Part shown: one piece after another, positions 40,575 to 48,823 of the stretch
Layout: each line of letters opens with the position of its first letter
How positions within the stretch are numbered: the first letter of the stretch is position 1
Assembly: GCA_002363155.1 (NCBI GenBank)
Contig: DEWH01000017.1
Coordinates: 2,251-66,250 of the forward strand
Direction: 5' to 3'
Length of the DNA stretch: 64,000 nt
Source: Ruminococcaceae bacterium UBA3215
Lineage (GTDB): Bacteria; Bacillota; Clostridia; Oscillospirales; Ruminococcaceae
Translations under genes and position numbers: made by a program
Notes under the pieces: model-generated
What the model was told of the DNA's origin: nothing
The model's database searches: none
What the model saw: only the letters and a program-made list of their open reading frames with translations

Positions 40575-41000
40575 TCAGTCAACTACTTCGATACCCATAG
40601 AACGAGCGGTACCTGCGATCATGGACATAGCCGCGTCAACGGAACCTGCGTTGAGGTCGGGCATCTTCTGCTCTGCGATGGTCTTGACCTGAGCCTTTGT
40701 GATCTTGGCAACCTTGTTCTTGTTGGGTGTACCGGAAGCCGTCTCGATTCCGCAAGCCTTCTTGATAAGCACAGCTGCGGGAGGAGTCTTGGTTACGAAT
40801 GTGAAGCTTCTGTCTGCATAAACGGTGATAACAACAGGGATAATAAGACCTGCCTCATTCTTTGTGCGCTCATTGAATTCCTTTGTGAACGCCATGATAT
40901 TTACGCCGTGCTGACCGAGTGCAGGACCAACCGGCGGTGCAGGAGTAGCTTTACCTGCAGGTATCTGTAATTTGATAAATCCGACTACTTTCTGAGCCAT
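40575..41000 (-). CDS. rplK: 50S ribosomal protein L11
   Basis: 141 residues. Binds the GTPase-associated centre of 23S rRNA. The N-terminal proline-rich PAGKATPAPPVGPALGQHGV and the C-terminal signature (QVKTIAEQKMPDLNA, AMSMIAGTARSMGI) are standard. Fourth in the operon, 55 bp after nusG. Confidence 0.97.
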   Translation of the reverse strand: MAQKVVGFIKLQIPAGKATPAPPVGPALGQHGVNIMAFTKEFNERTKNEAGLIIPVVITVYADRSFTFVTKTPPAAVLIKKACGIETASGTPNKNKVAKITKAQVKTIAEQKMPDLNAGSVDAAMSMIAGTARSMGIEVVD

Positions 41001-41055
41001 TTTGTTTTACCTCCAAAAAAATTTAAAAAGAACATAATCAATGTGAACTTGCCGA

Positions 41056-41592
41056 TCAGACGCCTATTTTCTCGACAGCTGCAAGTTCGAGGGTGGTGGG
41101 AGTCTCTCTTCCGAACATGGAAACGGTAACAAGCACGGTGCCTGCTGCCTCATCGATCTCCTTGACTGTACCCTCAAATCCGTTAAGAGCGCCGGCAACG
41201 ATATTGACGATATCGCCGACCTTGACGGTGGGAGCTGTGGAGCGCTTTGCAACGCCGAGGTTTTCGATCTCTGCGTCGGTGAGCGGGATAGGCTTGGATC
41301 CGGGACCTACGAATCCCGTAACGCCTCTGGTATTGCGGCAGATATACCAAGTCTCGTCTGTCATGACCATCTTGACATAAACGTAGCAGGGGAACAGCTT
41401 TTCTTCCTTCTGATTGCCTTCCTTATCGAGGAGGGGCTTGCCGTAATCGTCGGTTGCGGGGCCGATCGGCACCATAACATCTTCGATAAGGTTCTGAAGA
41501 TTTCTGTTTTCCGCGAGAGTTTTGATGTCGTTTGCAACCTTATTCTCGTAACCCGAGTAGGTATGCAGGATATACCATTTAGCTTCTGACAT
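41056..41592 (-). CDS. nusG: Transcription termination/antitermination factor NusG
   Basis: 178 residues. NGN domain (~1-115: AKWYILHTYSGYENKVAND ... RNTRGVTGFVGPGSKP) and C-terminal KOW domain (VGDIVNIVAGALNGFEGTV). It binds RNA polymerase and couples it to Rho or ribosomal protein S10. It follows secE by 24 bp in the usual order. Confidence 0.97.
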   Translation of the reverse strand: MSEAKWYILHTYSGYENKVANDIKTLAENRNLQNLIEDVMVPIGPATDDYGKPLLDKEGNQKEEKLFPCYVYVKMVMTDETWYICRNTRGVTGFVGPGSKPIPLTDAEIENLGVAKRSTAPTVKVGDIVNIVAGALNGFEGTVKEIDEAAGTVLVTVSMFGRETPTTLELAAVEKIGV

Positions 41593-41616
41593 GGTTTTTC
41601 TCCTATACCGTTAAAA

Positions 41617-41868
41617 TCAGCCTGTTCTGCCGAGTATGAGCATAAGCAGCGAGCCGAAGCCCGTGTCGAGCGCCCATATTGCGATGCCCGAAACCACAAG
41701 AGCGATAATGACAACGATAGTATTGTTCACTACCTGTTTTCTTGAGGGCCATACTACCTTCTTGAATTCGGATCTGGCATCTTTGAAGTACTTTACGATC
41801 GAGTGCTTTTTCTTGGGAGCAGCGGCTGCTGCAGCGCTTGCGACCGCATTTGTTTTTTCCTTCGCCAT
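41617..41868 (-). CDS. secE: Preprotein translocase subunit SecE
   Basis: 83 residues from ATG 41868 (GGAGG six bases upstream; the TTG just before is less likely). An Ala/Lys-rich cytoplasmic start precedes the SecE signature KYFKDARSEFKKVVWPSRK and a single membrane helix. It clamps the SecY channel. Gene order rpmG-secE-nusG is conserved across bacteria. Confidence 0.95.
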   Translation of the reverse strand: MAKEKTNAVASAAAAAAPKKKHSIVKYFKDARSEFKKVVWPSRKQVVNNTIVVIIALVVSGIAIWALDTGFGSLLMLILGRTG

Positions 41869-41879
41869 CAAGATCCTCC

Positions 41880-42038
41880 TTACTTGGTTTCCCTGTGGAG
41901 AGTATGCTTGCGGCAGAATCTGCAGTACTTGTTAAGTTCGATTCTGTCGGGATCGTTCTTCTTGTTTTTCTTGGTGTTGTAATTACGCTGCTTGCATTCT
42001 GTGCAGGCGAGAGTAATCTTGTTTCTCGTTCCGGCCAT
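41880..42038 (-). CDS. rpmG: 50S ribosomal protein L33
   Basis: 52 residues, read directly from the sequence. It starts MAGTRNKITLACTECKQRNY and has two zinc-ribbon pairs (CTEC and CRFC), so it is the zinc-binding, C+ form of L33. AGGAGG lies before the ATG. The stop is 11 bases before the secE start. First gene of the operon. Confidence 0.95.
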   Translation of the reverse strand: MAGTRNKITLACTECKQRNYNTKKNKKNDPDRIELNKYCRFCRKHTLHRETK

Positions 42039-42059
42039 TTTGGCACCTCCTATATTATT

Positions 42060-42160
42060 ACCTTTTAAAGCCTCCCTCGTGGTCGCAGTCCGGATGACTG
42101 CGGAGGGGCGAATACTGCGCTGAAAACACGCACAAAAAAATAAGCCCCTTTTGAGGTAAA
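42060..42160 (-). other. rpmG leader with a GC-rich stem-loop
   Basis: On the minus strand CGCAGTC-ATCC-GGACTGCG inside CCTCC/GGGAGG forms a strong hairpin before rpmG. No named r-protein leader was recognised; it may have a regulatory role. Confidence 0.4.
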
Positions 42161-42163
42161 ATT

Positions 42164-42192
42164 ATTTTATCACATAACGGGGGATTTGTCAA
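42164..42192 (-). promoter_or_regulatory. Promoter of the rpmG-secE-nusG-rplK-rplA operon
   Basis: On the minus strand TTGACA (42187-42192) and TAAAAT (42164-42169) are 17 bases apart. Confidence 0.8.
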
Positions 42193-42242
42193 GGGGTTTT
42201 TGAGAAAAATTGCGGAAATAGCAGGAACTCTGTGCAAAAAAC

Positions 42243-43074
42243 AGAAGAGAATAACTAACCGAGGCGGCGCACCCGCCCATTGAAGAATGTCGCTACGCAT
42301 TTCGCCGCGGGGCGTTCCCCGCCGCCGCCCGCGTAGGGCAAAAAAGTCTCTAAAAATCTCTCAAAAGTCTCTTCCCGAAACGCGTCCTTGGATCCAAGGT
42401 GAAACCTTGGTCTGGTCTGGGACGAAGTCGCCAGCGGGGCTTGGGGCGGCGCCCCATCAGCCGAAGGCAGAAGGTATAGCAGGGACTTTCGTTCTTTTCG
42501 CCCGCAAGATATTTTGCTTTCCTTTTTCGGCTCTCTGCCGGCGTGGCGAGTTACTTTCCGTCCGTAGCGACGGAAAGTAACCAAAGGACGCGTACCGCTC
42601 GATGATCAAAGAAGCCTGCACGAGTTCCGCTCCATCATACAGAACTGCTTTCCGTGAAAACCGGAACCTGTCATCGAGTACGGCATAGGCAGGCTCTTTG
42701 ACAACTCGCGGAAAAGGGCAAAATCGGCGGGTGAGTGCCGTCGCAGCCGCTGCGGGGTGCTTGTTCCTGTTAGTCCTGTACCGTATCAGAGGGCGCTGTC
42801 CGCTCAATCTATCAATTGTCCCGCACAAAGCGTCTGCTCACGTTTGTAAAGGGGTCTGTTGAGATTCTGCGCCTGTTGAGGGGCTGTTCTTTCGGGGCAG
42901 GAATGTCGCAGAGTAAAGCTAACCGAGGTGCTGTCGTTGCCGTTTTATATGCGCGCATCGTGCGCGCTCTTGGCGGCAACTACCATTGCATCGTGCAATG
43001 CACCCGCCGACAGAAGAGTGTCGCTGCGCATTTCGGAGCGGCGCGTCCGCCACCTCGGTTAGTTATTCTCTTCT
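42243..43074. repeat. Modular MITE-like element B, inverted relative to A and C
   Basis: Ends 42243-42267 and 43050-43074 are 25-bp inverted repeats (AGAAGAGAATAACTAACC...) with one mismatch. The inside matches elements A and C in reverse, including the 13-bp stem of the GTTACTTTCCGTC type. At its right end a nested unit 42919-43062 is itself bounded by CTAACCGAGG and CCTCGGTTAG. The left end faces the rpmG promoter, the right end faces the 3' end of the SseB-like gene. Confidence 0.85.
42919..43062. repeat. Nested ~144-bp unit bounded by CTAACCGAGG inverted ends
   Basis: Its reverse complement matches 55818-55957 closely, including GCGCGCACGATGCGCGC and the GTGCATTGCACGA.GCAATG palindrome. 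This is the smallest whole unit of the family visible here. Confidence 0.75.
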
Positions 43075-43086
43075 ATACATAGTAAA

Positions 43087-43126
43087 AAGACTGCTGAAAC
43101 CGACTAATTTCAGCAGTCTTGTTTTC
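43087..43126 (-). terminator. Type I recurrent terminator behind the SseB-like gene
   Basis: AAGACTGCTGAAA stem; the minus strand ends in CTTTTTACT. Confidence 0.85.
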
Positions 43127-43139
43127 TCAGACAGTGCCA

Positions 43140-44042
43140 TTACTGACCTTTGATGTAGAAAGGCTGGTCAACTTTCTTTGCGCCCTCGCCGAACGGAGAG
43201 TTCACGGGAGCCGCCATTATCGGGAACTTAGTGAGGAACAGCTTCGCAGATTCACACAGAGAATCCCCGATCGCGTGGCAGGTCTCATTATCAGCGTTGA
43301 TGTCAAGCGTGAACAGATAAAACTCCTGATCGCCCTGTTTAAGCATACAGAAGTACGCCTCGTTTACTTCGGGTGTCTTCATAAGCTTCTTGCGGAATGC
43401 ACCAAGCACCGCTTCCGGTATGTTGGTGGGCTTGCCGAACATAAGCTTTACCTGCTGCTGCTGTGCAGCTTCGCGCGCCGCTTTCGCATTCTCCGCAACT
43501 GCCTTCATAGCGTCGATAAGGTTTGCAATAGCGTCCTGCGAGAACACGATGTTCTGACCCATGGGGTTGATAACAAAGCCCTTTATCGAGTCGGATTTCT
43601 GTGCCGCAAGCTGTGCTATCTGCGGGAATACCACGATTATCGTGTTTACTTTCGGACCCTTGTTCCATTTGAGATACTCGTTGATGTCGGTGAATACAGT
43701 GAAGTACTGCTCACCCTTGACGTTCTGTATGAGTTTGAAGTTGAACTTCGCGTCTTTCGGAACTGCAAGCCTTCCGTGACCCTGTATCGGATTGCCGTCT
43801 GCATCTATAACTTCAACAGGCGCAAAGAACTTTGCGGAGATGACCTGCTCGATGAGCGCCGCCTGTGTCTCCTTGTTCTCGTTAGCCTTGAGGTCTTCCA
43901 TTGCCTTTACAAGCTTCTCGTTGCCGAGATCAGGGAATACTTCCGACGGGGAAGGCGTCGATGCTTCCGGCGCGAAACTTGTATTTGTATTGCTATTGTT
44001 TTCCTCTTCGGGGGAGGGGAACTTTATATGATTGTCAGCCAT
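43140..44042 (-). CDS. SseB-family protein
   Basis: 300 residues, cytoplasmic. An N-terminal acidic, low-complexity stretch (~1-30) precedes an SseB N-terminal-like domain (~35-155: FFAPVEVIDADGNPIQGHGR ... YFTVFTDINEYLKW ... GFVINPMGQNIVFSQD). A C-terminal domain (~185-290) resembles the SseB C-terminal region. SseB was named for enhanced serine sensitivity in E. coli; the biochemical role is unknown. Monocistronic, with its own promoter and type I terminator. Confidence 0.82.
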   Translation of the reverse strand: MADNHIKFPSPEEENNSNTNTSFAPEASTPSPSEVFPDLGNEKLVKAMEDLKANENKETQAALIEQVISAKFFAPVEVIDADGNPIQGHGRLAVPKDAKFNFKLIQNVKGEQYFTVFTDINEYLKWNKGPKVNTIIVVFPQIAQLAAQKSDSIKGFVINPMGQNIVFSQDAIANLIDAMKAVAENAKAAREAAQQQQVKLMFGKPTNIPEAVLGAFRKKLMKTPEVNEAYFCMLKQGDQEFYLFTLDINADNETCHAIGDSLCESAKLFLTKFPIMAAPVNSPFGEGAKKVDQPFYIKGQ

Positions 44043-44073
44043 TTACTTGCATCCCTTTCAACATATTTATAAT

Positions 44074-44102
44074 ATTATAACATAATTCTTTCTATATTTC
44101 AA
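44074..44102 (-). promoter_or_regulatory. Promoter of the SseB-like gene
   Basis: On the minus strand TTGAAA (44097-44102) and TATAAT (44074-44079) are 17 bases apart. Confidence 0.75.
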
Positions 44103-44191
44103 TAGGTTTTGTGCCGATTTTTGGGATTTCTTTGTACTGCGCAGAAAAAATGCCCCGCGGAACCGCAGGGCATCTGAAGCTTTCAGCATAA

Positions 44192-44392
44192 TCAGCCAAG
44201 ATTGTACTTCTTCTTGAACTTATCAACGCGTCCGCCCGCATCAACGAGCTTCTGCTTGCCGGTAAAGAAAGGGTGGCACTTCGAGCATATTTCAACTTTG
44301 ATATCCTTCTTAGTGGAACGTGTTTCAAATACGGCTCCGCACGCGCACCTTATCGTTGTAGCTTCATACTTGGGATGAATTCCCTCTTTCAT
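44192..44392 (-). CDS. rpmE: 50S ribosomal protein L31
   Basis: 66 residues from ATG 44392 (start MKEGIHPKYE). Cysteines in RCACGAVFE and EICSKCHPFF form the zinc-binding C+ type of L31. The C-terminus GRVDKFKKKYNLG is typical. Single gene with a consensus promoter and a short leader that contains an inverted repeat. Confidence 0.95.
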   Translation of the reverse strand: MKEGIHPKYEATTIRCACGAVFETRSTKKDIKVEICSKCHPFFTGKQKLVDAGGRVDKFKKKYNLG

Positions 44393-44456
44393 TACTGTCA
44401 CCGCCTTTTCCTCTGTAAAATGAATCAATGGGGAGCAACCCAATGACCGTTGTCGA
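44393..44456 (-). other. rpmE leader, candidate L31 autoregulatory element
   Basis: On the minus strand CATTGGG-TTGCT-CCCCATTG forms a stem close to the predicted 5' end. L31 leaders of this kind are known in several phyla; the match to one is inferred, not computed. Confidence 0.4.
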
Positions 44457-44462
44457 TTAAAC

Positions 44463-44491
44463 ATTATATCACAGCCGGAACGTTTTGTCAA
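44463..44491 (-). promoter_or_regulatory. rpmE promoter
   Basis: On the minus strand TTGACA (44486-44491) and TATAAT (44463-44468) are both perfect and 17 bases apart. Confidence 0.85.
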
Positions 44492-44513
44492 TACCCGGCG
44501 TGAATTTTCATCA

Positions 44514-45542
44514 TCACGCGTTCATAAGCTCCCGGAAAATATTCACATTCGAGTCAAGAATGTTTCTTGCAGGCGGATCGGTGGTGAAGTCAACCTCGAT
44601 CTCATAAAGCTTGCCGGTCTGTCCGGTGGCACGGCTCGTCACCATTATCGAGTATGTGTGAACGTCCGTTCCGCTCAGCTCCCACTCGATCTTGCGGGTA
44701 AGGCTTATCTCCTTGATCTCGGTCTTTTCGGGGACGAGCGTGCCGTCGATGTAGTACTTGATCTCGAATTCGCCCTCAAGGGAACTGTTTACATTGACGG
44801 TTATGGTCGTACGGCGTATTGCGGAGGCATTCTCGCCTGCAATAACAACTTCAACCTTTGCATTCGGCTCGACTACGGTATCGGGATCAACGCCCTGCTT
44901 GATAACAGTGCCGGGTTCGAGTATCGAGGTGTTGTCGTAGGTTATGGTAAGTCCGATGCTGTTTTCTTCCGCGATCTTGGACGCGTCCTCGATCGACATT
45001 CCGAGCATATCCGGAACGCGGATTTCCTGCACAGCCGAGCCGAGACTTACATAGCAGATGACCGTTGAGCCTTTCTCTACCATTGTTCTCGCGGAGGGCA
45101 TTGTGCTTATGATGCAGTTGCGGGCAACGGCTTCGCTGTCATCGTAAACGATGTCGCAGACAAGACCCTGCTTTTCGATGAGGGTCTTTGCGTCGTCGAT
45201 ATTGCGTCCGGTGTAGTCGTCAACTTCGACGAGCTTACCGCCGAGACTTATCTCGACAAGGATCTCGTCGTCCTTATTGATCTTTGTGCCGGCGGAGGGG
45301 GTCTGAGAGATGAACTCGTCCTCTTCGGCGGAATCGTCGTATTTTTCATCGAATTTGATGTTGAGTTTCGGGTATTTCATTTCGATCTGAACGCGGGTAA
45401 GACCGGAGAAATCGGGGACTTCGATGCTGTTCGGGTCGGCAGTGGTGGTAACTGCGGACTCCTGGGGCTTTTTACCGGAATCACAGCCGGCGATGCAGAA
45501 TACCATTAAAAATGCGGCAAAAACCGCTATAACTTTTTTCAT
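44514..45542 (-). CDS. PASTA-domain lipoprotein
   Basis: 342 residues. Signal with lipobox FCIAGC (Cys ~19). Three PASTA repeats follow (~40-105 VPDFSGLTRVQIEMK; ~106-170 VDDYTGRNIDDAKTLI; ~175-240 VPDMLGMSIEDASKIA). A C-terminal beta-rich domain of ~100 residues is unclassified. PASTA domains bind peptidoglycan or beta-lactams and usually sit on Ser/Thr kinases or PBPs; here neither is attached, so it is a free lipid-anchored cell-wall-binding protein. Own promoter upstream. Confidence 0.88.
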   Translation of the reverse strand: MKKVIAVFAAFLMVFCIAGCDSGKKPQESAVTTTADPNSIEVPDFSGLTRVQIEMKYPKLNIKFDEKYDDSAEEDEFISQTPSAGTKINKDDEILVEISLGGKLVEVDDYTGRNIDDAKTLIEKQGLVCDIVYDDSEAVARNCIISTMPSARTMVEKGSTVICYVSLGSAVQEIRVPDMLGMSIEDASKIAEENSIGLTITYDNTSILEPGTVIKQGVDPDTVVEPNAKVEVVIAGENASAIRRTTITVNVNSSLEGEFEIKYYIDGTLVPEKTEIKEISLTRKIEWELSGTDVHTYSIMVTSRATGQTGKLYEIEVDFTTDPPARNILDSNVNIFRELMNA

Positions 45543-45597
45543 GAGAATATAGTGATCCTTTCGTCAAGAAAATATACGTTTTCAAACATACACTATC

Positions 45598-45626
45598 ATA
45601 ATATCACAGAATCTCTGAAAAGTCAA
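45598..45626 (-). promoter_or_regulatory. Promoter of the PASTA lipoprotein gene
   Basis: On the minus strand TTGACT (45621-45626) and TATTAT (45598-45603) are 17 bases apart. Confidence 0.75.
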
Positions 45627-45678
45627 TGCTTTTTATTACGCACGATCCGGCGTTTTCGCGCAGAATCTGTGCAGAAAT

Positions 45679-46459
45679 AGCAGAGAATAACTAACCGAGG
45701 CGGGGGACGCCCCGCGGCGTTTTGCGTAGCGACACTCTTCTATGGGCGGGTGCGCCGCCTCGGATAGCTATACTCTGCGACATTCCTGCCCCGAAAGAAC
45801 AGCCCCTCAACAGGTGCAGAATCTCAACAGACCCCTTTACAAACGTGAGCAGACGCTATGTGCGGGACAATTGATAGATTGAGCGGGCAACGCCCTCTGA
45901 TACGGTACAGGACTAACAGGAACAGCACCCCGCAGCGGCTGCGACGGCACTCACCTGCCGATTTTCGCCCTTTTCCGCGAGTTGTCAAAGAGCCTGCCTG
46001 CGCAAGGCTCGGTGACAGACACCGCGCTTTCGCGGAAAGCGGTTCTGTATGACATAACAGCACTCGTGCAGGCTTCTTTGATCATCGAGCGGTACGCGCC
46101 CTTTGGTTACTTTCCGTCGCTACGGACGGAAAGTAACTCGCCACGCCGGCAGAGAGCCGAAAAAGGAAAGCAAAATATCTTGCGGGCGAAAAGAACGAAA
46201 GTCTCTGCTATACCTTCTGCCTACGGCTGATGGGGCGCCGCCCCAAGCCCCGCCGGAGCGTCGCCCCGGACTCGACCAAGGCTCCGCCTTGGATCCATAG
46301 GTGCCTTAACCGAGAGACTTTTTAAGAGAGGTTTTGAGACGGGGCGCTGCCCCGGACCCCGCCAGCCCCCTTTAAAAAAGGGGGCTGGACACCCTAAATT
46401 AATGCGTAGCGACATTCTTCAATGGACGGGTGCGCCGCCTCGGTTAGTTATTCTCTGCT
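45679..46459. repeat. Modular MITE-like element C with perfect 25-bp inverted ends
   Basis: 45679-45703 (AGCAGAGAATAACTAACC...) is exactly complementary to 46435-46459. A mini-unit with CTAACCGAGG / CCTCGGATAG ends sits at the left (45690-45768). The remaining inside is collinear with element A. It lies between the PASTA gene promoter (left) and the 3' end of the NPKTG protein gene (right). No credible gene inside. Confidence 0.85.
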
Positions 46460-46469
46460 GAACTTAAGA

Positions 46470-46506
46470 AAAAACTGCTGAAATTTGTCGGTTTCAGCAG
46501 TCTTTA
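46470..46506 (-). terminator. Type I recurrent terminator behind the NPKTG protein gene
   Basis: ACTGCTGAAA stem with a loop containing CCGAC on the minus strand, then TTTTTTC. Confidence 0.85.
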
Positions 46507-46516
46507 GCTTTCTTTA

Positions 46517-48799
46517 TTACTTTCTTCCTCTTCTGCGCTTATCCTTCTTGATAAGAAGCAGAGAGCCTACTGCGGCAACCGGGATAATGATGCCGGCAGC
46601 AACACCCGTTTTCGGGTTAGCTGTATTATTTGCGGAAGGCGCAGAAGTATTGCCCGCTGCGGGAACATTCGTTCTGCCGACAGTGCCGCTGTCCGGCTCA
46701 ATGATCTCGGCATCACTGCCGAATACCGCACCGCTCACAACGGAATCGGGGTCTTCCTCTTCCCCGTCCTCAAGTACGGGAGCACCGCTCTGCGGCTGAT
46801 CTCCGTAAACATAGATCACACGCCCGTCCTCACCGTCACGTCCGTCCTCTCCGTCCATTCCGTCCTGTCCGTCCTCACCGCGGAGAGATTCGAGCCATTC
46901 CTCCTGTGAACCGCGGTAGCCGTTCTGAACTGCGATATCGTATGCCGACGCGCCGACGAGAGAATTGAGCCATTCCTGCTCTGTGCCGCGGAAACCGTTG
47001 CGGACTGCGATATCATAAGCTGACTCACCGGTCTTTCCGCTTGATGTAATACGGTTCGCAGCCTCATCTGCCACTGCAGCTATGAACCTGTCAACGCTTC
47101 CGTAAGTCCGGATTATCCAGTCGCTTGTATTGTAGTAATTGTTGTAGTAATAGTCGCGCTCATAGCGGAGATCGTCCAGCTCGTCCTCGACTTCCTCTAT
47201 GCGCTTCTTGAGTGCATTAAGCTGGCTCTGAAGCTCGTAGTTAGTGATGAGGAGCTGATTATCGGTGTATTTCTGTGACGAGCTTATCGCATCGGATTTC
47301 GCCTGATCGGTGTACTTCTGTGAATCGGTGTACGCGGAGGAACCCTCGTTCTGCGCATATTGCTGGAGCTGATCCACGAGATCGTTCAGCACATCTTTGA
47401 GCGTCGTATCTCTGCCGACATTCAGATAGGAGTCGGTGTCATTCATAAATGCGAGGAGATCGGAGATCGTAATGGAATCGTCGGAAAGCTTTTGCTTGCA
47501 TTCATTAAGACCTGTAAGAATATCGGCAAGAGAAACATCGTAGCCCTTTAATTTTTGCTTTACTTCCTCTATCTCCGCGGCAAGATTCTTGTACTCCTCC
47601 GATGTTATGCGGCTGAGGAAGTAGCTGATATTGCCGATCTGTGAGCTTGTACCGTTCTCGTAGTCATTCATCTCCTTGACTGTCTTTTCAACGAGATCGT
47701 CCCAGAGCGCGTTCTTGAGTTCTTCGGCTTCGCGCTCGGAAATACCGATACCGAACGCATTATAGATAGAATCCTTGATTATAGCCTGTGCCTCGTCCGT
47801 CTGCATTACCGCTTCCGCAAGTTCTTTCTGATGCACATAAGCCTCATCGGTAAATACGGTCTTGCCGTCAACCGTTGTCTTGCCGAGATAGAAATCATGC
47901 ACCGCCTTCTCAACATCGGACATAGTAGCGTATTTTACGGTCCCGTCGCCGAGTATCTCTTTCTTTATCTCTTCGGCTTTCCGATCTATGTATTCCTTGA
48001 CCGTGCTGTTTTCGAGGTCTGATGCGGTAAATCCGAGCTCGGCGGCAATATCGGCTTTGATGATATTGAGCAGGTCATTGCCCTTGAAGTATTCGAGGGA
48101 CTTGCTGTCATACTTTGATACATAAAGCCCGGAAGAGGTGTTGTTTGAAGATGACATGGCGAATGTCAGCGAAGCGCTCGGATTCGTCTTTATCAGCACA
48201 AACGGATCGGTGGTGCTGTTGTTGGAAACGAGAAGCTGATCGTTCGTCTCCACATCGTACGCGTCGTAAAGCGCTTTTGCGCTGTCAGACCATATCGAAT
48301 AAACAAGAGTGCCGTAATAACCCACGCTTGTATTGGAAAGCTTTAACTCACCGGTCTTGCCGTAAGTATCCTCGCTAAGCGAAACATTCACAGTCCCGCC
48401 GAGGTTTGCCTCAAGGAAGTCCTTGGTAAGAAAAACGCTGTATTTAACGTCCGGAACGCCGCTTACGGTATGTTTGGCAACAAGCTCTATCGCATTTGTA
48501 TCAAGGTCAAGAACATTGGTATGAGCGCTGAACTTGCTGAATTCCCTGTTAAGCGCACTGATGATCTCCGGAGTAAGGATCGTGTTTTCTCCCATAGCGG
48601 CAAGGGAACTGTTATTGCTGATCTCCTGCACCGCAAACGCAGAGATCTTTGCGGTTCTGTCGGGATCGGAGGAAGCCACTCCTGCCAGATCAGCATAGTA
48701 TATGTCAAGTGCTCCCGCAGCGGAAACGAGCATCAGCGCCGAAGCAGTGACTGCGGCGGTGACAGCGCCGATTGATGAAACTAACTTTCTGATCTTCAT
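46517..48799 (-). CDS. Cell-wall-anchored coiled-coil/collagen-like surface protein (NPKTG sorting signal)
   Basis: 760 residues. Signal peptide 1-29. A ~240-residue N-terminal domain of unknown fold follows, then long helical/coiled-coil parts (~240-560, with AQSDAISSSQKYTD-like heptads and a Tyr/Asn-rich DYYYNNYYN patch near 550). Two repeats of a SAYDIAVxNGxRGxxxEWLxSL motif (~590-645) lead to a short GEDGxDG collagen-like run. The end is NPKTG, a hydrophobic helix and KKDKRRRGRK: a sortase signal. Last gene of a four-gene operon (24-bp gap). Likely an exposed stalk or adhesin; no sortase gene is in the window. Confidence 0.82.
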   Translation of the reverse strand: MKIRKLVSSIGAVTAAVTASALMLVSAAGALDIYYADLAGVASSDPDRTAKISAFAVQEISNNSSLAAMGENTILTPEIISALNREFSKFSAHTNVLDLDTNAIELVAKHTVSGVPDVKYSVFLTKDFLEANLGGTVNVSLSEDTYGKTGELKLSNTSVGYYGTLVYSIWSDSAKALYDAYDVETNDQLLVSNNSTTDPFVLIKTNPSASLTFAMSSSNNTSSGLYVSKYDSKSLEYFKGNDLLNIIKADIAAELGFTASDLENSTVKEYIDRKAEEIKKEILGDGTVKYATMSDVEKAVHDFYLGKTTVDGKTVFTDEAYVHQKELAEAVMQTDEAQAIIKDSIYNAFGIGISEREAEELKNALWDDLVEKTVKEMNDYENGTSSQIGNISYFLSRITSEEYKNLAAEIEEVKQKLKGYDVSLADILTGLNECKQKLSDDSITISDLLAFMNDTDSYLNVGRDTTLKDVLNDLVDQLQQYAQNEGSSAYTDSQKYTDQAKSDAISSSQKYTDNQLLITNYELQSQLNALKKRIEEVEDELDDLRYERDYYYNNYYNTSDWIIRTYGSVDRFIAAVADEAANRITSSGKTGESAYDIAVRNGFRGTEQEWLNSLVGASAYDIAVQNGYRGSQEEWLESLRGEDGQDGMDGEDGRDGEDGRVIYVYGDQPQSGAPVLEDGEEEDPDSVVSGAVFGSDAEIIEPDSGTVGRTNVPAAGNTSAPSANNTANPKTGVAAGIIIPVAAVGSLLLIKKDKRRRGRK

Positions 48800-48823
48800 T
48801 CAAAAGCCGTCCTTTCAAACAAA

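Noticed and set aside
39732..40970. Long plus-strand frames opposite rplA and rplK
   Set aside because: Antisense shadows of strongly conserved ribosomal protein genes.
43119..44072. 317-residue plus-strand frame opposite the SseB-like gene
   Set aside because: No ribosome site, and the minus-strand frame has family motifs, promoter and terminator.
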